This document shows, piece by piece, positions 6,549 to 14,290 of a stretch of DNA of 15,178 bases. The position numbers and the translations under genes were made by a program. Each line of letters opens with the position of its first letter. The first letter of the stretch is position 1. The stretch spans positions 1-15,178 of the forward strand of contig DAIODI010000051.1 of the NCBI GenBank assembly GCA_036746875.1. The letters are read 5' to 3'. The stretch is from DAIODI01 sp036746875. GTDB taxonomy: Bacteria; Pseudomonadota; Alphaproteobacteria; Rhizobiales; Aestuariivirgaceae. The notes beneath the pieces are model-generated. The model searched no databases. It was not told the DNA's origin and saw nothing but the letters and a program-made list of their open reading frames with translations.

Positions 6549-7841
6549 ATGACGGTTGAACCAATCAGAAGGCGCGGAGCAAACCTCGCCATCGACGGCG
6601 CGCGTCTTTGGGGCACGCTCATCGACACCGCCCGGTTCGGCGGCACGCCGAAGGGCGGCGTCCGCAGGCTGGCGCTGTCCGAAGAGGACCGCCAGGTGCG
6701 CGACTGGTTTCGCAAGGCTTGCGAAGCGGCCGGCATGGAGGTGAGGGTCGACACCGTCGGCACGATGTTCGCCATCCGGCCGGGCCGGGACGCCGAGGCG
6801 CTGCCGATCGCCATGGGATCGCATCTCGACACCCAGCCCACGGGCGGCAAGTTCGACGGCGTGCTGGGCGTGCTGGCCGGCCTCGAAGTCATCCGAACCC
6901 TGAACGACGCCGGCGTCGTCACCCATGCGCCGCTGATGATCGTCAACTGGACCGACGAGGAGGGCGCGCGTTTCGCCCCAGCCATGCTCGCCTCCGGGGT
7001 TCACGCCGGGGTGTTCACCGAGCGCTATGCGCTTGACCGCGCCGACCGCGACGGCCGCACGTTCGGCGAGGAGCTTGAGCGCATCGGCTATCGCGGCGCG
7101 ATTCCTGCCGGCGATACGCGCTTCCAGGCGATGTTCGAGCTCCACATCGAGCAGGGTCCTATCCTTGAGGCCGAAGGCAAGGATATCGGCGTCGTCACCG
7201 GCGTGCAGGGCATGCGCTGGTACGACGTGACCTTCCGCGGCCGTGACGCGCACACCGGCACCACGCCGATGACCCTGCGCCGCGACGCCCTGCTCGCCGC
7301 CGCCCGCTTCATCGCCGCCGTCAACGAGGTGGCGCTCGCCTCGACTGGCGGCCTCGCCACCGTTGGGCGCATCGAGAACCGGCCCAACAGCACCAACACG
7401 GTGCCGGGCGAGGTCTACCTCACGGTCGATATGCGCTGTCCCGACGAGACCGAGCTTCACCGTATGGAAGCGGCGATGCGGGAGCGGCTCGCCGCCATCT
7501 GCGCGACGTCGGGCGTGGAGGCTGAGGAGTTATGCACGTGGAACTCGCCGCCGGTCCGGTTCGACGCCACCTTGATCGACTGCGTGCGCCGGGCCGCAAC
7601 GAGCGCGGGCTTCAGTCATCGCGATATCGTTTCGGGGGCCGGGCACGACGCCGCCTACACTGCGCGCATCGCGCCGACCACCATGATTTTCTGCCCGTGC
7701 GCGGGCGGCGTTTCGCACAATGAGGAAGAGTCTGTCACGCTGGAGCAGGCCAGCGCCGGGGCGCAGGTGCTGCTGCGCGCCGTGCTCGACCTCGACGACC
7801 GGCTACGGCGGTCTTCCGCCGCTCCATCCATCACGCCATGA
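6549..7841 (+). CDS. M20-family Zn-dependent amidohydrolase (N-carbamoyl-L-amino acid hydrolase / allantoate amidohydrolase type)
   Basis: The 430-residue protein has all binuclear metal ligands of the HyuC/AllC family. His92 and Asp103 are in GSHLDTQPTGGKFDG, Glu137 and Glu138 in WTDEEGARF, His199 in ELHIEQGP, and His390 in GGVSHNEEE. The dimerisation-domain motif RDAHTGTTPM (His235) and GAGHDA at 363-368 are also present. Family members hydrolyse N-carbamoyl amino acids, N-carbamoyl-beta-alanine, allantoate or ureidoglycolate with release of ammonia or CO2. No hydantoinase, allantoinase or pyrimidine-catabolism gene lies nearby, so the substrate is open. ATG 6549 is preferred, as AGGA lies about ten bases upstream. 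An in-frame ATG at 6489 adds a tail not seen in the family. The lipase-like gene begins seven bases after its stop. Confidence 0.88.
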   Translation: MTVEPIRRRGANLAIDGARLWGTLIDTARFGGTPKGGVRRLALSEEDRQVRDWFRKACEAAGMEVRVDTVGTMFAIRPGRDAEALPIAMGSHLDTQPTGGKFDGVLGVLAGLEVIRTLNDAGVVTHAPLMIVNWTDEEGARFAPAMLASGVHAGVFTERYALDRADRDGRTFGEELERIGYRGAIPAGDTRFQAMFELHIEQGPILEAEGKDIGVVTGVQGMRWYDVTFRGRDAHTGTTPMTLRRDALLAAARFIAAVNEVALASTGGLATVGRIENRPNSTNTVPGEVYLTVDMRCPDETELHRMEAAMRERLAAICATSGVEAEELCTWNSPPVRFDATLIDCVRRAATSAGFSHRDIVSGAGHDAAYTARIAPTTMIFCPCAGGVSHNEEESVTLEQASAGAQVLLRAVLDLDDRLRRSSAAPSITP

Positions 7842-7848
7842 GAGCCCA

Positions 7849-9036
7849 ATGATGACCTTGCGCCGTATCCTGCCGCTCGCCGCCGCCGTCGCCCTGTCGC
7901 TGGCGGTGCTGATTGCGCCGTCCGCCGTCAGGGCCGACCCGTTCTACGAGGTCGCCGCCGCCGATCTGCCGGGTCCGGCCGGATCGCTGATCCGCGTGCA
8001 GCCGTGGCCGGTGCAAGGCATCTACCGGGCGAACGTCTACAAGATGCTCTACCGGTCGCGCGGACTGAAGAACGAGCCGATCGCCGTTTCCGCCTCGGTG
8101 ATCGTGCCGCAGTTCGCCGCGCCGCCGACCGGGCGCCCGGTGATCGCTTGGGCGCATCCGACGACGGGCGTCGACCCGCGCTGCGCGCCGACGCTTTCGG
8201 AAACGCCGTTCGACTCCATCGCCGGGCTGACCCAGTTCGTCGCCGACAACGCGGTGGTCGTGGCGACGGATTACCCGGGCATGGGCGTGGCGGGCGTCCA
8301 CCCCTATCTGATCGGCGAAAGCGCCGGGCGCGCCGTGCTCGACTCCATTCGCGCCGTCCGCCAGATGACGCAGCTCCAGGGCCAGCTTGGGCCGTGGAAC
8401 GCGCTCTGGGGCCATTCGCAGGGCGGCCACGCGGTGCTGTGGGCGGGCCAGCTCCATGCGCAGTACGCGCCTGAACTGCGGCTTTCGGGCATCGCTGCGG
8501 CCGCGCCGGCCACGAACCTCGCGGAGCTTCTGGACGACGACGCCTCCACGGCCGCCGGCAAGATCCTGGTCGCCATGGCGCTCCATTCCTGGCGTCAGGT
8601 GTTCGGGTATCCGATCGGCTCGATCATCGCGCCGCAGGACGAGGCGGCCATCGATCGGGCCGGCCGCGACTGCGTCGACATCACCTCCAGCGCATTGAAC
8701 GCGCTGGAGTCGGTCATGACCCTCTCCAGCGTCTACCTGAAGGCCAACCCCGCGACGACGCCGCCGTGGGCCGGGACGATGGCGAAGAACAGCCCCGGCG
8801 GGATGCCGATCCGCGTGCCCGTATTCATCGCGCAGGGCGGCAGCGACGAGATCATCGCGCCGCAGATCACCCGCGACTTTGCGCGTTCGCTCTGCCAGAA
8901 CGGCGAGCAGGTGACGCTGCTGATGATGCCGGGCGTCGACCACGGCAAGAGCGCGTGGCAGGCGGCCTCGCAGGTCAACAGCTGGATCATGGCGCGGTTC
9001 GAGGGCCGCCCCAACGCCGGCGCCTGCCGGTTCTAG
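7849..9036 (+). CDS. Exported alpha/beta hydrolase of the secretory lipase (LIP) family
   Basis: The protein has 395 residues. A signal peptide at 1-29 (Arg-Arg, then a leucine/alanine core, cleavage at VRA/DP) precedes an alpha/beta-hydrolase domain. The nucleophile is Ser190 in GHSQGG. The likely acid and histidine are Asp333 (GGSDEIIAP) and His365 (PGVDHGKSAW). The stretch AWAHPTTGVDPRCAPT and DYPGMGVAG recall the LIP family (PF03583), best known from secreted lipases of fungi and actinobacteria. Substrates may be acylglycerols or other esters outside the inner membrane. Cys112, Cys275, Cys349 and Cys393 would allow disulfides. ATG 7849 and ATG 7852 are adjacent, and GAGAG spacing slightly favours 7852. 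It is probably co-transcribed with the amidohydrolase upstream. Confidence 0.85.
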   Translation: MMTLRRILPLAAAVALSLAVLIAPSAVRADPFYEVAAADLPGPAGSLIRVQPWPVQGIYRANVYKMLYRSRGLKNEPIAVSASVIVPQFAAPPTGRPVIAWAHPTTGVDPRCAPTLSETPFDSIAGLTQFVADNAVVVATDYPGMGVAGVHPYLIGESAGRAVLDSIRAVRQMTQLQGQLGPWNALWGHSQGGHAVLWAGQLHAQYAPELRLSGIAAAAPATNLAELLDDDASTAAGKILVAMALHSWRQVFGYPIGSIIAPQDEAAIDRAGRDCVDITSSALNALESVMTLSSVYLKANPATTPPWAGTMAKNSPGGMPIRVPVFIAQGGSDEIIAPQITRDFARSLCQNGEQVTLLMMPGVDHGKSAWQAASQVNSWIMARFEGRPNAGACRF

Positions 9037-9041
9037 CGCGT

Positions 9042-9074
9042 CATCCCGCCAGGTGGCAGCCGCCTGGCGGGATG
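9042..9074. terminator. Strong inverted repeat between convergent genes
   Basis: Two 15-base arms (9042-9056 and 9060-9074, loop CAG) pair fully with a single G-T wobble. They lie 5 bases after the lipase-like stop and 21 bases before the end of the marC-like gene. There is no T-run, but the position between convergent genes suggests a two-way transcript end. Confidence 0.5.
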
Positions 9075-9095
9075 ATGCTGTGGCGTGGTGTCGGG

Positions 9096-9719
9096 TCAGC
9101 CGGGCTGGCCGTGGAAGCCGAAACCGTTGGCGATCATCTGGACGCCGAGCGCCACCTGGAGAACGCCGAACACCGCGCCCAGCACCTGAAGCGGCACCAT
9201 GCCGATCTTCGCCATGAACCAGTCGGCGATCCGCATGGCGCCGTAGTTGAGCAGGAGAATGAACGCCACCGCCCCGGCGATGGTCAGCTGCTCCGCAGGC
9301 TGATCGAGGAAGGTGGCGAAGATGATGATGACGGCGATCGCCTTCGGCGCGGCGATGCCGGGAAACGCCAGCGGCGACACCGCCAGATCGCGGGCCGTCG
9401 CGCCTTCCGGCGGGCCGCCCCCGCGCGCCGCCGGAAAGAACAGCGGTTGCAGCGCCGACAGGGTGAGGACCACGCCGCCGGCGATCACCAGCGAGGCGCG
9501 CTCGATCCCCCACGACTCGAGAACCCGCGTGCCCAAAAGCACGGCGATGGCGATGGCTACCGCCGCCAGCAGCACCGCCCGCAGCGCCATCGCCTTGCGG
9601 TCGGCTTCGCTCATGTCGCGGGCGAGCCCGGCGAACATCGGCATCAGGCCGATCGGGCCCATCAGGTTGAACAGCAGCGGCAGCAGTTTGCCGATGAGTT
9701 CGCCGGTTTCTGCGGACAT
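9096..9719 (-). CDS. MarC-family integral inner-membrane protein
   Basis: The 207-residue protein has about six hydrophobic helices (near 8-30, 43-65, 73-92, 124-140, 143-163 and 175-198). The MarC-type start NLMGPIGLMPMFAGLARDMSEADRKAMALRAV and the loop AVSPLAFPGIAAPKAIAVIII are visible. MarC proteins were once linked to multiple antibiotic resistance, but that was not upheld and the function of the family is unknown. AGGA eight bases before ATG 9719 supports the start. It is the last gene of the five-gene - strand operon, 21 bases after the outer-membrane protein gene. It may take part in handling the same compound, but this is speculative. Confidence 0.87.
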   Translation of the reverse strand: MSAETGELIGKLLPLLFNLMGPIGLMPMFAGLARDMSEADRKAMALRAVLLAAVAIAIAVLLGTRVLESWGIERASLVIAGGVVLTLSALQPLFFPAARGGGPPEGATARDLAVSPLAFPGIAAPKAIAVIIIFATFLDQPAEQLTIAGAVAFILLLNYGAMRIADWFMAKIGMVPLQVLGAVFGVLQVALGVQMIANGFGFHGQPG

Positions 9720-9740
9720 GGCGGGCGTCCTTTCGTTGGA

Positions 9741-11519
9741 TCAAAGGCCCCAGTAGAGGCTGAACTGAAGGGTCGTCCATGGCTTGTCGGCGCCGATGTC
9801 GCGCAGCGCTTCGCCAGGGATGGCGGTCGACACGAGGGACTGCAGGTAGAGGTTCTTCGACAGCGACCAGCGCAGCGTCAGCGACGCCTCCTGCCCGAGA
9901 TCGCGCGACGAAAGCTGCGACAGCGCCGGATTGGAGCCGAGATTGTTCAGTTCGGGGGCGGAGAGCCTGAAGTAGTCGAACGTCACGTTCAGCGTCTCGG
10001 TCGGCGCCACATTGGCCTGGATGCGGTGCGCGGCGAGATTGGAATTGCTGGTGATCTTGCCGAAGGAGACGCCCTGCAGCCAGATGCCGAGGCCGGTGTT
10101 CATCAGCGGGTCGTAGCGCTCGTAGGTCTCGGTGTCCGGGTCGTCGCCGGAGAAGTAGGAGAAGCGGTAGGACAGACTCGGCGTCCATTGCCTGTCGAGG
10201 GCGATATAGCCGAGCGTCGTGTACCAGGCCCAGGCCGACATGGCGTAATCCGGGTTGGTCTGCCAGGCCGCCTCGCCCTCGAACCACACGCCCTTGAGGC
10301 CGAGATCCCGCCAGCGCAGGTGGGCGGCGATGGTGGTTGTATCGCGCCGCGGCAGGGTGAGGCCGTAGGGGTTGGCGTAGGTCGACTTCGAGGTCGGGAT
10401 GGTGATGACGCTCGCATCCGCAGCGATGGTGTCGCTCACCGCGTAGCGCGCGTTGAAGCCGAGGAAGGTCGTGTCCGACTCCAGTTGCTCCAGCTCGTTC
10501 GGGTCGATGTAGAACGCGTGCGCGCCGAACGCGCCGTAGCGGCCGCCGCCGATCACGGAGAAATCGCTGGCGAGGCGGGGCCCGAGATAGGTCGCGCCGC
10601 GTTCGCCAACGTTGGACGAACCCTTCACCATGTTGATGAGGAAGCCGTCGTTGAGCGTGTAGGTCTGCCGTCCGAGCGACAGCCCGGCCCGGTTGCCGCT
10701 GCTGCGGTCGGCGTAGAAGACGCCCGCATAGGCCTTCTCGACGGCGTTGTAGACGCGGGTCTGGTCGGTGAAGATGTCCTGCATCACCGACCACGTGAGC
10801 ATGCCGGTTGCGGCCCCGAAGGCGTACACGGGACGGTCGCCCAGCTGCGTCACCCCGCCAAGCCCGTACTCGAAGCTGCCTTCGCCCCAGGCTGTCGCGC
10901 TGCCTGGAAGATGGCCGGCGAGCGGGTTGAACTCGTTGAAGAGCAACGGTTGCCCGAACCACGGTTGGATATCCGCGTAGGAGCCGAAGCCGCCGCCGAC
11001 GATGGCGGTCAACATGCTGCGCTGGTCCCTTCGCAGCAGCGGAAAGGCCGAGGCGTCGCCGGTGAGGACGCCGGTCACATCCGGCGCCGGCACCGGCGCC
11101 GGCGACGCCTCGGCCTCGCCGCGTTCGGCGTCGAGCTCAATCACCACGGTCAGCGAGTTGGAGCTGGCGTTGAGCAACAGGCGGTACGAGGCGTCGGCGA
11201 TCCCGGCCTTGCCGCGCAAGTACGCCAGCGTCGCCTCGATCATCGGCCGCGTGAAGGTCTGGCCGACGAGGAAGGCCGCCACCTTCTGCGCCGCCGCCTC
11301 GGCCGCCGCGTCACGCCTCGCGTCGCCGCTGGCCTGGCGCACCCGCACGCGCACCGATTCGATGGGCGCGCCTTCGGCGGACTCCGGCAAAGGCAGGATC
11401 GCCGGACCGAACTGGCCCGCGTCCTGGGCCATCGCTGGCCGGGCGCCGCCCGCCACGGCCAGCGCCGCCGCGGCGGCGATCACCGCGGCGATAAGCAAGC
11501 CGTGAGCGCCGGGGCGCAT
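9741..11519 (-). CDS. Outer-membrane protein: POTRA-like domain plus alginate-export-like beta-barrel
   Basis: The 592-residue protein has a signal peptide at 1-31 (cleavage AMA/QD). Residues 53-130 follow a POTRA order of beta, helix, helix, beta, beta (IESVRVRV; ARRDAAAEAAAQKVAAFL; MIEATLAYLRGKAG; YRLLLNA; SLTVVIELD). After an Ala/Pro linker (about 136-150), residues 165-592 alternate Gly/aromatic strands as in porin-like barrels. Blocks such as LSYRFSYFSGDDPDT, DPLMNTGLGIWLQGVSFGK and the final strand TTLQFSLYWGL resemble the alginate export family, whose members pass polysaccharides or other hydrophilic or aromatic solutes. The C-terminal residue is Leu rather than Phe/Trp. The GGGGGAG sequence touches ATG 11519 directly, ten bases after the SDR stop, so translation may depend on coupling. 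It probably serves the dehydrogenases of its operon. Confidence 0.75.
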   Translation of the reverse strand: MRPGAHGLLIAAVIAAAAALAVAGGARPAMAQDAGQFGPAILPLPESAEGAPIESVRVRVRQASGDARRDAAAEAAAQKVAAFLVGQTFTRPMIEATLAYLRGKAGIADASYRLLLNASSNSLTVVIELDAERGEAEASPAPVPAPDVTGVLTGDASAFPLLRRDQRSMLTAIVGGGFGSYADIQPWFGQPLLFNEFNPLAGHLPGSATAWGEGSFEYGLGGVTQLGDRPVYAFGAATGMLTWSVMQDIFTDQTRVYNAVEKAYAGVFYADRSSGNRAGLSLGRQTYTLNDGFLINMVKGSSNVGERGATYLGPRLASDFSVIGGGRYGAFGAHAFYIDPNELEQLESDTTFLGFNARYAVSDTIAADASVITIPTSKSTYANPYGLTLPRRDTTTIAAHLRWRDLGLKGVWFEGEAAWQTNPDYAMSAWAWYTTLGYIALDRQWTPSLSYRFSYFSGDDPDTETYERYDPLMNTGLGIWLQGVSFGKITSNSNLAAHRIQANVAPTETLNVTFDYFRLSAPELNNLGSNPALSQLSSRDLGQEASLTLRWSLSKNLYLQSLVSTAIPGEALRDIGADKPWTTLQFSLYWGL

Positions 11520-11529
11520 CTCCCCCGGA

Positions 11530-12327
11530 TCAGCGCCCGAACAGCCGCACGCCGCCGCCGCCGCCGTGGACGTTGATGATCTGGCCCGAGATCCAGCCCG
11601 ACGCCGGCGAGGTGAGCCACAGCATCGCGTTGGCGATGTCTTCAGGCGAACCCGGCCGGCCGGTGAGGCTGTCGGGGTGCTTCAGCTTCTCCTGCATCGC
11701 CTCGTCGATGCCGGCCGAGCCGTAACCTTCGGTCATCACGGTGCCGATCAGCACCGAGTTCACCCGCACCTTCTTCGCCAGCATGTGGGCGATGGAGACC
11801 ATCATCTGGTTCAGCGCCGCCTTGGCGGTGGCATAGGCCAGGATGTCGTAGGCAGGCGTCGCGGAGGAGAACGAGCCCGAGTTGGTGATCGTGGCGTTCT
11901 TCGCTTTCAGAAGGTGCGGCAAGCACGTCATGCTCATGCGGTAGGCGCTGATGGTGTTGAGCTTGTAGGACTTGATGAAGTCCTCTTCGGTAATGGCGGT
12001 CGGGTCTTCGTGCCGGCCGCCCCAGCCGACGTTGTTGACCAGCGTCGAGACGCCGCCGAACGCCGCGACGGCCGCCGCCACCGTCGCCGTGATATCGTCG
12101 AGCGAGGTCACATCGCACTTCATGCCGCGGCAGTCGCCGCCGGTGTCCTTGCCGATGGCGGCGGCGGTCTCCTTCGCCATGTCGCCGTTGAGGTCGGCGA
12201 TCATCACCTTCGCGCCCGCGCCGCAGAGAGTCCTGGCGATCCCCGCGCCGATGTTCTGCGCGCCGCCGGTGATGATGACGTTGTGGCCGTGCATGCGGAA
12301 GTCTGCGAAGGCGTCGAAGGCGGTCAT
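11530..12327 (-). CDS. Short-chain dehydrogenase/reductase, divergent member
   Basis: The 265-residue classical-type SDR has the NAD(P) motif TGGAQNIG at 20-27, acidic Asp45 after beta-2 (suggesting NAD), NNVG at 98-101, and the tetrad Asn124, Ser152, Tyr165 and Lys169 (YATAK). Asn25 stands where most family members have Gly or Ala in TGxxxGxG, and NNVG replaces NNAG. The C-terminus is glycine-rich (HGGGGGVRLFGR). It should oxidise or reduce a secondary alcohol/ketone, and the substrate is unknown. It lies 49 bases after the zinc alcohol dehydrogenase gene and 10 bases before the outer-membrane protein gene, so it is part of the same transcript. Start ATG 12327 is supported by GGAGA upstream. 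Confidence 0.88.
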   Translation of the reverse strand: MTAFDAFADFRMHGHNVIITGGAQNIGAGIARTLCGAGAKVMIADLNGDMAKETAAAIGKDTGGDCRGMKCDVTSLDDITATVAAAVAAFGGVSTLVNNVGWGGRHEDPTAITEEDFIKSYKLNTISAYRMSMTCLPHLLKAKNATITNSGSFSSATPAYDILAYATAKAALNQMMVSIAHMLAKKVRVNSVLIGTVMTEGYGSAGIDEAMQEKLKHPDSLTGRPGSPEDIANAMLWLTSPASGWISGQIINVHGGGGGVRLFGR

Positions 12328-12376
12328 GGCGGTCTCTCCGGTTTGGTCCTATGTTTGTTGCAACGCGTCGCCGCCG

Positions 12377-13399
12377 TCAGACCCGCATCACGATACGGCC
12401 GTCGACGGTTTCCTTCTCCAGCCGCTCGAAGATGCCGTTGATGGCGTCAAGCGGCTCCCAGCTGAAGTGCGGCCTGACCTTGCCCTCGCCGGCGAACGCG
12501 AGGCACTCGACGAGGTCCTGCCGGGTGCCGACGATGGAACCGCGCACGGTGATGCGGTTGAGCACGGTTTCGAAGATCGGCAGCGGGAAATCCCCCGGCG
12601 GCAGCCCCACGAGCGCCATCGTGCCGCGGCGGCGCATCATCCCCATCGCCTGCGAGAACGCTTTCGGCGTCACGGCCGTCACCAGCACGCCATGCACGCC
12701 TCCGACCGCCTTCTGCAAGGCGGCGCCCGGATCTTCCTCGCGGGCGTTGACGACAAGATCGGCGCCGAGCGAGCGCGCCAGCTCCAGCTTCCCGGCGTGG
12801 ACATCCACGGCGGCGCAATGCATCCCCATGGCCTTGGCGTACTGCACCGCCATGTGGCCGAGACCGCCGATGCCGGAGATCGCCACCCACTCGCCGGGCC
12901 GCACCTCGGTTTCCTTCAGCCCCTTGTAGACGGTGACGCCGGCGCACAGCACCGGCGCGGCGGCCCCGAAGTCGAGCCCCTTCGGCAGATGCCCGACGTA
13001 AGCCGGATCGGCGAGCACATACTCCGCGAAGCCGCCGTTCACCGAGTAGCCGGTGTTGCGCTGCTCATGGCAGAGCGTCTCCCAGCCGGTGCGGCAGTAG
13101 GGGCAGTGGCCGCAGGCCGTGTAGAGCCACGGCACGCCGATGCGGTCGCCCTCGCGCACGCCGCTGACGCCCGCGCCGACCGCAGCGACGAAGCCCACGC
13201 CCTCGTGGCCCGGAATGAACGGCAGGGAAGGCTTCACCGGCCAGTCGCCGCGCGCGGCGTGCAGATCGGTATGGCAGACGCCGGAGGCCTCGACCTTCAT
13301 GAGGATCTGGCCGGGCCCCGCCTCGGGAACCGGAACCTCCTCGATCGACAGCGGCTTGTCGAAGGCGGTGACGACGGCGGCCTTCATCTTTTTCGGCAT
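12377..13399 (-). CDS. Zinc-dependent alcohol dehydrogenase, AdhP type
   Basis: The 340-residue medium-chain dehydrogenase shows catalytic zinc ligands Cys42 (SGVCHTD), His65-Glu66 (PGHEGVG) and Cys152. The structural zinc has Cys96, Cys99, Cys102 and Cys110. The coenzyme motif GIGGLG is at 176-181, and Asp199 at the end of the next strand points to NAD. Length and residues match bacterial AdhP/AdhA alcohol dehydrogenases, which oxidise ethanol and other primary alcohols or reduce aldehydes. GGGAG eight bases before ATG 13399 supports the start. It lies 33 bases downstream of the HdhA-like gene and shares its operon. In this context it may act on a larger alcohol or aldehyde intermediate, but the sequence does not show it. 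Confidence 0.92.
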   Translation of the reverse strand: MPKKMKAAVVTAFDKPLSIEEVPVPEAGPGQILMKVEASGVCHTDLHAARGDWPVKPSLPFIPGHEGVGFVAAVGAGVSGVREGDRIGVPWLYTACGHCPYCRTGWETLCHEQRNTGYSVNGGFAEYVLADPAYVGHLPKGLDFGAAAPVLCAGVTVYKGLKETEVRPGEWVAISGIGGLGHMAVQYAKAMGMHCAAVDVHAGKLELARSLGADLVVNAREEDPGAALQKAVGGVHGVLVTAVTPKAFSQAMGMMRRRGTMALVGLPPGDFPLPIFETVLNRITVRGSIVGTRQDLVECLAFAGEGKVRPHFSWEPLDAINGIFERLEKETVDGRIVMRV

Positions 13400-13432
13400 G
13401 ACTGGTCTCCCTGGGTTGCGGCGCGCGCAGGC

Positions 13433-14203
13433 TCAGTCGAGTTCCTGAACCCCGCCGCCCGATACGGTGAGCACCTGGCCGCTCACCCACGAGGAGGCGG
13501 GCGAGCACAGGAACAGGGCGGCGTAGGCGATATCGTTCGCCTCGCCGAGACGGCCAAGCGGTGTGTGCTTCAGCATGGTCTTCTCGACAGCGGGCGTGAG
13601 CACCTTGGCCAGCGCGTCCGTCTTGATGGCCCCCGGGGCAATGGCGTTGACCCGGATACCCATGGGGCCGAGGTCGAAGGCGATGTTGCGGGTCAGGTGG
13701 TTCACCGCCGCCTTCGACGAGCCGTAGGAGGCCATGCGCTGGTTCTTGTTCTCGCCCGCCATGGACGAAATATTCAGCACCGCCCCGCCGCCGGCCTTCT
13801 GCATGTGCGGCGCGGCGAGCTGGGTCAGCCGGAACAGCGAAAACACGTTGAGCTGGTAGGCCCACTCGAAATCGCCCATCGGCATGTCGAAGGGCTTCGG
13901 CCCACCGCCGCCGGCGTTGTTGACGAGAATCGTGAGCTTGCCGAACGTGTCCACGGCCGCCTTTACCGCAGCTTCCAGTTCGTCCTCGTTCGTGACGTTG
14001 CAGGCGCGGGCGACCGCCCTGCCGCCGGCGTCCACGATCTGCTTCGCCACCGCCTCGGCGCCGTCGGCCTTGAGGTCGGTGACGACGACGGCCGCCCCGG
14101 CTGCGGCGAACAACCGCGCGGTCGCCCGGCCGATGCCGGCGGCCGCGCCGGTCACCAGCGCCACATGGCCGTCGATGCGAAAGCGATCCTCAACAGCGCT
14201 CAT
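13433..14203 (-). CDS. hdhA: 7-alpha-hydroxysteroid dehydrogenase-like SDR (HdhA homologue)
   Basis: The 256-residue SDR is, from memory, very close to Escherichia coli HdhA over long blocks: NNAGGGGPKPFDMPM at 95-109, GENKN at 150-154, APGAIKTDAL at 189-198, and the end ALFLCSPASSWVSGQVLTVS then GGGVQEL. The NAD motif TGAAAGIG is at 18-25 and Asp43 favours NAD. Ser147, Tyr160 and Lys164 match Ser146, Tyr159 and Lys163 of the E. coli enzyme. HdhA oxidises the 7-alpha hydroxyl of bile acids. In this organism the natural substrate could be another steroid or cyclic alcohol. It is the first gene of the five-gene operon. AGGGGGAT eight bases before ATG 14203 is a good ribosome-binding site. The 87-base gap upstream may hold the promoter. 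Confidence 0.88.
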   Translation of the reverse strand: MSAVEDRFRIDGHVALVTGAAAGIGRATARLFAAAGAAVVVTDLKADGAEAVAKQIVDAGGRAVARACNVTNEDELEAAVKAAVDTFGKLTILVNNAGGGGPKPFDMPMGDFEWAYQLNVFSLFRLTQLAAPHMQKAGGGAVLNISSMAGENKNQRMASYGSSKAAVNHLTRNIAFDLGPMGIRVNAIAPGAIKTDALAKVLTPAVEKTMLKHTPLGRLGEANDIAYAALFLCSPASSWVSGQVLTVSGGGVQELD

Positions 14204-14290
14204 GCCTTTATCCCCCTGAAAAACAAGACCACCTTAACATGATGCGCTTGGCAGGTTCAGGCCAGCCTCGCGGCAAGCCCGGCTCTTTCT

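Noticed and set aside
7831..10962. 1043-codon open frame on - across the lipase, MarC and outer-membrane protein genes
   Set aside because: Arg/His-rich translation typical of a GC-rich shadow frame. It overlaps genes with clear families on both strands and has no recognisable domain.
8766..11576. 936-codon open frame on + opposite the MarC and outer-membrane protein genes
   Set aside because: Its residue composition (Arg, His, Gly, Gln and Asp runs) is that of an antisense shadow, while the - frames encode a MarC protein and a barrel with signal peptide.
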